DNA of 64,000 nucleotides, taken from contig CAZJHD010000003.1 in assembly GCA_964545855.1 (NCBI GenBank), positions 131,765 through 195,764 of the forward strand. Direction: 5' to 3'. The first letter of the stretch is position 1. Every line of letters starts with the position of its first letter. Below are positions 23,061-30,126 of the stretch, piece after piece. The position numbers and the translations under genes are program-made. The stretch is from CAZJHD01 sp964545855. GTDB taxonomy: Bacteria; Planctomycetota; UBA1135; JACQFD01. The notes beneath the pieces are model-generated. The model ran no database searches. It worked only from the letters and a program-made list of their open reading frames with translations, and had not been told where the DNA came from.

Positions 23061-23096
23061 CACCCGGGAATGGGGTCAGACCCCTTTCCCAGGGTG
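23061..23096. terminator. Long palindromic hairpin after rsgA
   Basis: CACCC-GGGAA-T-GGGGT and its near-perfect complement ACCCC-T-TTCCC-AGGGTG flank a three-base loop, giving a stem of about 16 bp directly after the rsgA stop and before the converging gene end at 23110. The core GGGGTCAGACCCC is a palindrome I have seen as a dispersed intergenic element in many genomes. It can work as a bidirectional terminator and may also be a repeat copy. Confidence 0.6.
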
Positions 23097-23109
23097 GGGC
23101 GTCGCTTCC

Positions 23110-23901
23110 TCAGCGCGCCGCCGGCGCCGCGACGCGCACCGCGAGGCGCACGTCGCCCTTCCCCGTGTAGCGCACCGCGATCCACGCCGGAGCCTTCTCA
23201 CTGCCGACGCCCGTGACGTCGACGTGGCCGTCCTTCGCCTCGGCCGCGGCCCATCCGCTCTCCTTCGCCTTCTCGAGGAACGACGAACGCATCGCCGCCG
23301 TCGCGGCGCCCGACTCGATCCGCAACGGGATCGCGGTCACCTTCGCGGGCTTCTTGCCGGGCTTCGGCTTCGCGGTCGGCTTGCGTGACGCGACGTCGGC
23401 CGTCTCGAGCGGCGACGGCGCCGCCGGCCCCGTTCCGGCGTCGTCGGCCGACACGATCAGATTCCCGTCGCCCGCGGCGCCCGTCGCCTGGAGCCCGAGT
23501 CCGAGGACCGCCTTCGCGGCGTCGGCCGGAGCGCGCACGGAGATCTGCGCGCCGAGGGCCTCCCAACCGGTCGTGCGGAGACTCGCCTCGACGGCGCCGC
23601 GCACGATGAGGGTCTGGCCCTCCGTCGCCGTGTCGAGCCCCGCGGAGCCGAGGGCGCCCGCCGCGAGGATCGCGAGCTCGTGGAGGTCGGTCCCGCCCGC
23701 GTGCCAGGTGAGGAACCGCGTCACGCGCGTCGGCTGCGTCGGTGCGGGCTTCCCTTCGGCGGCCTTCGGGATCGCCGTCGCGGAGATCTCGAGCTCCAGG
23801 TCGGCGCTGACGGTCGAGGGCGAGAAGAACTCGAAACGGATCTCCGCCGTGGGCGGAGCCGCGGGAGCGGCCTGCAGGATCCAGAGCGCGAGGGCGAGCA
23901 T
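23110..23901 (-). CDS. Hypothetical secreted protein, Ala/Pro-rich
   Basis: The 263-residue protein has a short signal-like N terminus (MLALALWILQAAPAAPP) and a beta-rich body. A lysine/proline linker (RKPTAKPKPGKKPAK) then separates a second domain of about 75 residues ending at AVRVAAPAAR. I do not recognise the family. The signal and linker suggest an exported, possibly two-domain protein. The frame is open upstream for many codons only because of high GC content; homology-like protein sense begins at ATG 23901. It converges with rsgA. Confidence 0.5.
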   Translation of the reverse strand: MLALALWILQAAPAAPPTAEIRFEFFSPSTVSADLELEISATAIPKAAEGKPAPTQPTRVTRFLTWHAGGTDLHELAILAAGALGSAGLDTATEGQTLIVRGAVEASLRTTGWEALGAQISVRAPADAAKAVLGLGLQATGAAGDGNLIVSADDAGTGPAAPSPLETADVASRKPTAKPKPGKKPAKVTAIPLRIESGAATAAMRSSFLEKAKESGWAAAEAKDGHVDVTGVGSEKAPAWIAVRYTGKGDVRLAVRVAAPAAR

Positions 23902-23975
23902 CGGCGTCTCCGGGCGGGGGAGCCGGCGATTGTGCCCTCCCGCCGCCGCGCCGTCAGCCTCCGTCGGCGCCGGTT

Positions 23976-24491
23976 CTACTCGTTGAAGTCGTAGATGTAG
24001 GAGAGCCGCGCCTTCGACACGATCAGGTAGTCGAGGCTGCGCAGGATCGAGAGCTCGTCGTGCCCTTCCTGGAACTCGATGCCGCGGATCTTCGGCCGCT
24101 CGATGATGAAGTACTTCTTCGAGGGGAACGTCGCGTCGTAGGACCCCGGCCGCGCGTCGCCGGCGATCTCGAAGTTCACCGACCCGACGTGGAAGGCCCG
24201 GATCGAGACGAGGTTCCGGTCGCGGGCGAGCGACTGCTGGTGGAGGTCGCCGGCGGCGTCCACGAACTCGTGCGCGAGGACGATGCGGTCCAGGTTCACG
24301 AGGATGCGTGGCGTCTGGATCGTGTTCCGGTTGCGGAGGTCGATCAGCTTCGCGTCCCGGACGCTCACGAACCGCGACGTGTACTCGTCGAGGAACGCCG
24401 CGAGGCGCTTGGGCTTGGGCTCGACGACTCCCTTGATGAGGAATGCATCGGTGACCAGGAGGTCGGTGACGATCGTCGGCGCGGTCTGCAT
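23976..24491 (-). CDS. Conserved-looking hypothetical protein (171 residues)
   Basis: No family name can be given. The protein starts MQTAPTIVTDLLVTDAFLIKG and contains FVSVRDAKLIDLRNRNTIQTPRILVNLDRIVLAHEF, a pattern of beta strands and charged turns. It ends with SIYDF-like residues (LSYIYDFNE). There is no signal peptide, membrane helix or cysteine cluster, so it is probably cytoplasmic. The coding sense is supported by balanced amino-acid content, unlike the arginine-rich shadows opposite. It lies 33 bp downstream of folC on the same strand and may be co-transcribed with it. Confidence 0.65.
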   Translation of the reverse strand: MQTAPTIVTDLLVTDAFLIKGVVEPKPKRLAAFLDEYTSRFVSVRDAKLIDLRNRNTIQTPRILVNLDRIVLAHEFVDAAGDLHQQSLARDRNLVSIRAFHVGSVNFEIAGDARPGSYDATFPSKKYFIIERPKIRGIEFQEGHDELSILRSLDYLIVSKARLSYIYDFNE

Positions 24492-24524
24492 GGGCTTTCC
24501 TCTCGCGCGGCGCCGCGATGGGCG

Positions 24525-25859
24525 TCATCGCACGAGGAGAGTGCGTGCCTGGCCGACGAGGTACAGCGACCCCGTCACCACGACGACTCCTCTCGGCGAC
24601 GCTTCCCCCAGGGCAACCGCCACGGCATCGGCGAGCGGCTCGGCCGACCGAGCGCGCAGACCGGCCCGCTCGGCGGCGAGCCGAACGTGCTCCGGATCCG
24701 CGGCCCGGGCGGAGTCCGCCCGCGTCGCCACGACCGTATCGACCCGGCCCGCGAGGGCCCTTGAGAGCAGGTCGGGGTCCTTGTCCCGGGCGTAGCCGAG
24801 GACGGCGACGCGGGGCCGCCCCGGGTGGGCTTCGTCCAGGCTGTCCAGCAGCGCACGGAGCGAGCCCTCCGTGTGCGCGCCGTCGAGGACGACGGGGACC
24901 GCCAGGCCGGGCACCTCCTCGTAGCGGCCGGGAATGGCGAGGTCGCGGGCGGCCGGGTCCGGCGGCCGCTCCAGCGCGGCGCGCACGCCGCCGACGAGGC
25001 CGCGGGCCTCCAAGTCGTCGAGGATGGCGACGGCGAGGGCGAGGTTCGCGGCCTGGTAGCGGGCCGGCGTGGGGAGGCGGAGACCCGCGTAGACGCGGCG
25101 CACCGTCTCCACGTCCACCAGGAGGCCGCCCTCCGACGGCTGCACGCGCCGCACGGAGAACTCGCGCCCGGCGACCAGGAGGGGAGCGCCCGCCGCGGCG
25201 GCGGCGCGGGCGATCACGCGTCCCTCCGGCGAGTCGGGCGGGGTCACGGAGAGGAGCGGGACCCCCGGACGCGCGATGGCCGCCTTCTCGCCGGCGATGG
25301 AGGGGAGATCGGGCCCCAGGATCTCCGTGTGCTCGAGACCGAGGGACGTGAGGGCGGCCGACACCTTCGGGAGGGCGTTCGTCGAGTCGAGGCGGCCCCC
25401 GAGCCCCGTCTCGACGGCGGCGAAGGCGACGCCCGCCCGGGCGAAGGCGTGAACCGCCGCGGCCGTGAGGACGTCGAAGAAGCTCGCCTCGGCGCCCTCC
25501 AGGAAGGGCTCGACCGCGAGCACCGCCTCGCCGAAGGCCTCGGGGTCGAGCTCCAGACCGTCCACGGCGATCCGCTCCTCGATGCGCTCGAGGTGCGGCG
25601 AGAGGTAGCGCCCCGTCCGCTGCCCGGCGCGCCGCAGAAGGGCGTCGACGAACCAGGTGACGGAGCCCTTCCCCTTCGTCCCGGCGACGTGGATCGTCGC
25701 GAAGCGCCGCTCCGGGTGGCCGAGCCGCTCGAGGAGCGTCTCCATGGGCCCGGTGCCGAGCCGGGCGCCCCGCCTCTCCCGCTGCTCCCAGTTGGTCCGC
25801 GACCGCAGGATCTCGAGGGCGCGCTCGGAGGCCGTGCGTGCGGTGGGAGCGTCGTCCAA
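24525..25859 (-). CDS. folC: Bifunctional dihydrofolate synthase / folylpolyglutamate synthase
   Basis: The protein of about 444 residues follows the FolC pattern: ALEILRSRTNWEQRERRG near the N terminus, then the P-loop HVAGTKGKGSVT. Next come LSPHLERIEERI (ligand loop), FAAVETGLGGRLDSTN, the Mur-ligase-like central domain, and the C-terminal domain with VVLDGAHTEGSLRALLDSL. It ligates glutamate to dihydropteroate and folates with ATP. The start is uncertain: TTG at 25859 gives a usual-length N terminus, while ATG at 25979 would add 40 residues and overlap the divergent start codon at 25978. Catalytic residues look intact. Confidence 0.9.
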   Translation of the reverse strand: MDDAPTARTASERALEILRSRTNWEQRERRGARLGTGPMETLLERLGHPERRFATIHVAGTKGKGSVTWFVDALLRRAGQRTGRYLSPHLERIEERIAVDGLELDPEAFGEAVLAVEPFLEGAEASFFDVLTAAAVHAFARAGVAFAAVETGLGGRLDSTNALPKVSAALTSLGLEHTEILGPDLPSIAGEKAAIARPGVPLLSVTPPDSPEGRVIARAAAAAGAPLLVAGREFSVRRVQPSEGGLLVDVETVRRVYAGLRLPTPARYQAANLALAVAILDDLEARGLVGGVRAALERPPDPAARDLAIPGRYEEVPGLAVPVVLDGAHTEGSLRALLDSLDEAHPGRPRVAVLGYARDKDPDLLSRALAGRVDTVVATRADSARAADPEHVRLAAERAGLRARSAEPLADAVAVALGEASPRGVVVVTGSLYLVGQARTLLVR

Positions 25860-25977
25860 GCGGCGTGATGGAAGGGGGCTCGTTGCCTGCCCAGAATGGC
25901 GCGCGTCGGTTTCGCCGCCTCCGGTCGTCGCGATCGTAGCGATCGCGCGGAAGCACTCGAAACCACGCGGAGACACC

Positions 25978-27708
25978 ATGCTGGTTCGCGTCACCCCCGA
26001 GACGACACGCGCGGTCGTCGCGCTCCTCCTGCTCCCCGTTCTCGCCTGCGGAACCGCGCCGTCGAAGACCGGCACCGCGAGCGTGCCTGCCTACGGCGAG
26101 CCGCGCGTCGCGCGCGCGGCGCTCGACTCCGTGTTCCATCGGTGGCGCGCCGCGATGGGCTCGCTCGATCCCGCGGCGGCGTGGGCGCGCGGAGACCGCC
26201 CGATCGACGCGCCGCTGCTCCCGATCGACGCGGCGAGCCTCGGCTCCGCCCGCGACGCGCTCGACCGTGCAATCTCCGAGCTCGACTCGCTCCAGCGCGC
26301 GATGCTCGCGGCGGACGTGCGCGCGAGCTTCGATCTCCTCTCGGCGCGGCTGCGCGCCGACCGGATCCAGTACGTCGATCTGCGCCGGCCCGAGCGCGAT
26401 GCCTCCTGGGCGCCGCGCATCGCCCTCGGTGTCGTCGGCGCGCTCTCCGGGGAGAGCGACGACGAGCGCGCGTCCCGCGCCGCGCGGCTGCGGGAGATCC
26501 CGGCGTACCTGGCGGCGTCGCGCGAGCTCCTGCGATTCCCGTGGCGCCTGCATCTGGAGGAGGGCATCGCGGCGACGGAGCGCCTCGCGGCGGTGCTCCT
26601 CGACCTCGCGTCGGCGGAGGGTGAGAGCGGGCCGGCGGAGGCGGCCGCCAGCGCCGCCGCCGGGCACGCGGCGTGGCTCCGAGAATCCCTCGCGAGCATC
26701 CCGCTCGGCCACCACAGCATGGGTCGCACGGCCTTCTTCGCGCTCTGCAGCGCCGAGTCGGGCTTCGCGATCGACGGCCCCTACCTCGTCGCGCTCGGCG
26801 AATCGGAGCTGACGAAGGCGCGCATGCGTCTCCTCGACGCGGCGATCGCGATCGCGCCGGACCAGCTCACTCCGGAGCGGTCGGTCGCCGAGGCTCTCGC
26901 CCGCGCGAAGGCTTCGGGCGTCCGTGGCATGGAGGAGGCGCTCGGCGTCGCCGCCCGCGCCCTCGACGCCACGCGGGCGCTCGTCGAGCCCGGCGGCGCC
27001 TTCCCGGGCGCTCCCGCTCTCCGCGCGAGCGTCGTGGAGGACGCCGTCGCACGGGAGACCCTCGCGGTGCCGGTCCTGCGCGTGCGCGTGCGCTCCGACG
27101 AGACGCGCGCGGTCGACGCGACGCTGCGTCTCCCCGGCATCGTGATCGCGCGTCCCGCCGGCGTGAGCGAGCTCGGGGAGCGGCCGGAGCCTCCGGCGCG
27201 GATCCTCTTGCGCGTCGCCGAGCAGCTGATCCCGGGCGCGGCTCTCCAGCGCGCGACGCAATCGGCGCTCGAGTCGCCGATCCGCCGCAACGTCGCGAGC
27301 GAGACGTTCCGCCGCGGGTGGGCCGCCTACGCTCGCGGCGCCGCAGTCGACGCCGGGGCCGGCGCCGAGACTCCGTACCTCGCGCTCCTTCGCGCCCATG
27401 AAGACCTGCTGACGGCGGCGCGGGGCCTCGCGGCGACACGGATCCAGCAGGGCTTCCTCACCCTCGCGGAGGCGGCGACGCTCTTCCGCAATCAGGGCTT
27501 CCTCGATGCCCGTCGCGCCGACGAGGAAGCGCGGCGCTGCGCCTACGATCCGCTGGTCGCGCTCGACCTCGTCGGCGCGAGCCAGCTGGCCGATCTCGCC
27601 GCGCGCCTGCGGTCGGAGCGGGGCCTCTCCCTCCGAGCGAGCCACGAGGAGATCCTCCGTCAGGGGGCGCTCCCGGTCCCGGCACTCGCGCAGAGCCTCC
27701 TCCGGTAG
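25978..27708 (+). CDS. DUF885-family lipoprotein lacking the metal-binding motif
   Basis: This 576-residue protein begins with a lipoprotein signal (VVALLLLPVLAC). Its C-terminal half matches DUF885 putative metallopeptidases: GWAAYARG, then LLRAHEDLLTAARGLAATRIQQG, AYDPLVALDLVG and LSLRASHEEILRQGALPVPAL. In the family an H-E-x-x-x-P-G-H motif forms the metal site. The aligned place here is A414-E415-Q-L-I-P419-G420-A421, so both histidines are replaced by alanine. The fold is probably kept while hydrolysis is lost. It is exported and membrane-anchored by inference. It is divergent from folC. Confidence 0.75.
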   Translation: MLVRVTPETTRAVVALLLLPVLACGTAPSKTGTASVPAYGEPRVARAALDSVFHRWRAAMGSLDPAAAWARGDRPIDAPLLPIDAASLGSARDALDRAISELDSLQRAMLAADVRASFDLLSARLRADRIQYVDLRRPERDASWAPRIALGVVGALSGESDDERASRAARLREIPAYLAASRELLRFPWRLHLEEGIAATERLAAVLLDLASAEGESGPAEAAASAAAGHAAWLRESLASIPLGHHSMGRTAFFALCSAESGFAIDGPYLVALGESELTKARMRLLDAAIAIAPDQLTPERSVAEALARAKASGVRGMEEALGVAARALDATRALVEPGGAFPGAPALRASVVEDAVARETLAVPVLRVRVRSDETRAVDATLRLPGIVIARPAGVSELGERPEPPARILLRVAEQLIPGAALQRATQSALESPIRRNVASETFRRGWAAYARGAAVDAGAGAETPYLALLRAHEDLLTAARGLAATRIQQGFLTLAEAATLFRNQGFLDARRADEEARRCAYDPLVALDLVGASQLADLAARLRSERGLSLRASHEEILRQGALPVPALAQSLLR

Positions 27709-27858
27709 GAGCGGCGCCGCGCGATCGGCGAAGAGCGCCGGCGTTCGTCCTCCCCCGTCCGTACGGGGTAGTCTTCGGCGCGGCATCCGAGCGGGCGCCG
27801 CGCGCGTTCAACTCGGACCGGTCCGTCTCCGATATCCGACCCAGGAGGCGGCGATGCC

Positions 27859-28284
27859 ATGGACTCCTTCTTCCATCGGATCAAGGTGTTCGTCTTCCAC
27901 CAGGTGGAGGACGACCTCGAGTACCTGATTCTCCGGCAGGTCCCGCGGCACGAGACGCTGTGGGGTCCCGTCGAGGGTCCGATCCTCCCTTCGGAGAACC
28001 TGGAGCTCGCCGCGTGCCGCCGTGTCCGCGACCTCGTGGGGATCGAGAAGCCGGTGCACCTGATCGACCTGCGGATGCCCGAGCGCTGGAGCCTGCCGCG
28101 GGAGCAGGTGGTCGAGTGGGCCTTCGGCTACCGGGCCGAGTCGGCCGGCGAGCTGCACCGCGTGTCGCGCAACGTCACGGACTACCGGTGGGACGACTTC
28201 GAGATGGCGTTCCGTGCCATGGAGCTCTCGAACAACCGCGACGCGATCCTTCGCCTCCACTTGATGCTGACGACGGGCGGCTGA
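27859..28284 (+). CDS. Nudix-like fold protein with degraded catalytic box
   Basis: The 141-residue protein resembles Nudix proteins of the small dNTP-hydrolase type: EYLILRQVPRHETLWGPVEGPIL, then the helix ENLELAACRRVRDLVGI, with HLIDL and ELHRVSRN beyond. In active enzymes the helix reads R-E-x-x-E-E; here it is R-V-x-D-L, so the metal-binding glutamates are gone. It may bind a nucleotide or RNA without cleaving it. An AGGAGG ribosome site at 27843-27848 lies ten bases before ATG 27859, which fixes the start. The family assignment is tentative. Confidence 0.55.
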   Translation: MDSFFHRIKVFVFHQVEDDLEYLILRQVPRHETLWGPVEGPILPSENLELAACRRVRDLVGIEKPVHLIDLRMPERWSLPREQVVEWAFGYRAESAGELHRVSRNVTDYRWDDFEMAFRAMELSNNRDAILRLHLMLTTGG

Positions 28285-28321
28285 TCTCGCGCCGGACTTC
28301 GCCGGACGTCATCCTGCTCGC

Positions 28322-29023
28322 ATGACGGCGACGAAGCCCCTGATCGGGATCACCGGAGACCTGCGCTCCGATCCCGAGCCGATGATCCGCGTGAAGCGGA
28401 ACTACGTGGAGTCCGTGCGCCGCGCGGGCGGAGTGCCGGTGATCCTTCCGCCGGGAGATCCGGAGGACGTGCCCGCGATGCTCGCCGCCGTCGACGGCGT
28501 CGTGATGACGGGCGGAGGCGACATCGACGTGCGCGCCCGCGGCGAGACCCTCCACGCGGAGGCGTCGCTGATGCACGCCGACCGGCAGCGGTTCGAGATG
28601 GCCGTCGCGCGGGCGCTGCTGGCGCGGGTGCGCCCGGGTCTCGGGATCTGCCTCGGCATGCAGGTGCTCGGCGTCGCGGCCGGAGCGCCGTTCCACCAGC
28701 ACCTCCCCGACGCCGGCTACGAGGGGCTCCTCGACCATCGCGCGGCCCACGTCGTCGGCGTCGAGCCCGAGGCGAGGCTCGCGGAGATCGTGGGGACCGA
28801 TCCGTTCCGCGTCGTGTCCCACCACCATCAGGGTCTCGGCGCCGTGCCGCCGCCCTTCCGCCGAGCGGCCCGATCGCCGGACGGAGTCCTCGAGGCGATG
28901 GAGCTCCCCGGCGACGTCTTTCTCATGGCGGTGCAGTGGCACCCCGAGCGAGACCCCGACGCGCCCGCCTCGCGCGCGCTCTTCCGCGCTCTCGTGGCGG
29001 CCGCCGCCGGCCGGAAGCGATGA
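28322..29023 (+). CDS. Gamma-glutamyl-gamma-aminobutyrate hydrolase-like class I glutamine amidotransferase (C26)
   Basis: The 233-residue length and motifs match the PuuD-like peptidase C26 family. IGITGDLRSDPEPMIRVKRNYV lies near the start, the nucleophile elbow is GLGICLGMQVLG with C110, and the His/Glu pair is VQWHPERD with H207 and E209. SHHHQGLG precedes it. Such enzymes hydrolyse gamma-glutamyl amides; the actual substrate is not known. The stop overlaps the aroB start by four bases (ATGA), so the two are translated together, although no metabolic link is obvious. Confidence 0.85.
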   Translation: MTATKPLIGITGDLRSDPEPMIRVKRNYVESVRRAGGVPVILPPGDPEDVPAMLAAVDGVVMTGGGDIDVRARGETLHAEASLMHADRQRFEMAVARALLARVRPGLGICLGMQVLGVAAGAPFHQHLPDAGYEGLLDHRAAHVVGVEPEARLAEIVGTDPFRVVSHHHQGLGAVPPPFRRAARSPDGVLEAMELPGDVFLMAVQWHPERDPDAPASRALFRALVAAAAGRKR

Positions 29024-30123
29024 GCGCCGCGGCGAGTCTCGGAGCGCCCTGGCGGACGGTCCGGACTCCGTCGGGCGACTGCGCGATCCATGTGGGCCGC
29101 GGTCTCCTCGCGAAGCTGGGGACGCTCGAGGCGATCGCCGGTGCGACCGGCGTGGCGACGGTGGCGGACCACACGACGGACGGTCTCTTCCGCGAGACCC
29201 TCGAAGGCGCCGTGCGCGATCCCGCGCGGCCCTTCGCGCGCGCGGCCTTCGAGCCGGGGGAGGGACGCAAGACGCTCTCGACGGCGGAGGGGATCCTGGA
29301 GCTGCTGGTGACGGCGGGCCTCGACCGTGATGCGGTCCTCGTCGCCTGCGGCGGAGGCGTCGTCACCGATCTCGCCGGGTTCGTGGCGTCCGTGTTCCTG
29401 CGCGGCGTCCCGTGGGTGGCGGCCCCGACGACGCTGCTCGCGATGGTGGACGCCTCCGTGGGCGGGAAGACCGGCGTCGACCTCCGCGCCGGGAAGAACC
29501 TCGCCGGCACGATCCATCCGCCGCGCGCCGTCGTCGTCGACCTCGACACGCTCGCGACGCTGCCGCGGCGGGAACGAGCCTCGGGTCTCGCCGAGGTGGT
29601 GAAGATCGCGCTCGCGACGGACGGCGATCTCCTCGAGAGGATCTCGCGCGAGGCCGCTTCGCTCCTCGGCGACGAGGGCGTGGCGACGGAGGAGATCGTG
29701 CGGCGTGCCATCGAGCGGAAGGTCGAGCTCGTGGAGCGCGACGAGACCGACCGCGGCGCGCGGCGCGCCCTCAACCTCGGTCACACGACGGGCCACGCGC
29801 TCGAAGCGGCGACGGGCTACGGCCGGTTCCTCCACGGAGAGGCCGTGGCGATCGGTCTTCGCGTGGCGTGCGAGGCGGCGACGGCACGCGGCACGCTCGA
29901 CTCCGAGGTGACGCGCCGCGTCGTGCGGCTGCTGGAGGCGCTCGGCCTCCCGAGCGTCTGGCCCTCCGATCTCGACGCGGAGGAAGTGCTCGCGCGCGCG
30001 CGGTTCGACAAGAAGGCGGCGCGGGGACGCCTGCGCCTCGTGCTCCCGACGGCGGCCGGCGCGACGGAGCTGGTGGAGGCCGATCTCGCGGAGCTCGTCG
30101 CAGCCGCCCGGCGGGCGCGCTGA
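29020..30123 (+). CDS. aroB: 3-dehydroquinate synthase
   Basis: AroB, 367 residues, converts DAHP to 3-dehydroquinate in the shikimate pathway with NAD and a metal ion. Visible are the NAD-binding and active-site blocks ACGGGVVTDLAGFVAS, the phrase APTTLLAMVDASVGGKTGVD, GKNLAGTIHPP, and the metal ligands in GLAEVVKIAL, NLGHTTGHALEA and FLHGEAVAIGL (His). ATG 29020 overlaps the amidotransferase stop. The gene ends four bases before the converging FG-GAP gene stop at 30127. Nothing unusual is seen. Confidence 0.95.
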   Translation: MSAAASLGAPWRTVRTPSGDCAIHVGRGLLAKLGTLEAIAGATGVATVADHTTDGLFRETLEGAVRDPARPFARAAFEPGEGRKTLSTAEGILELLVTAGLDRDAVLVACGGGVVTDLAGFVASVFLRGVPWVAAPTTLLAMVDASVGGKTGVDLRAGKNLAGTIHPPRAVVVDLDTLATLPRRERASGLAEVVKIALATDGDLLERISREAASLLGDEGVATEEIVRRAIERKVELVERDETDRGARRALNLGHTTGHALEAATGYGRFLHGEAVAIGLRVACEAATARGTLDSEVTRRVVRLLEALGLPSVWPSDLDAEEVLARARFDKKAARGRLRLVLPTAAGATELVEADLAELVAAARRAR

Positions 30124-30126
30124 CGG

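Noticed and set aside
23110..27786. A 1558-residue open frame on the minus strand
   Set aside because: It passes antisense or out of frame through the DUF885, folC and 23976 genes; only the last 263 codons from ATG 23901 look like protein.
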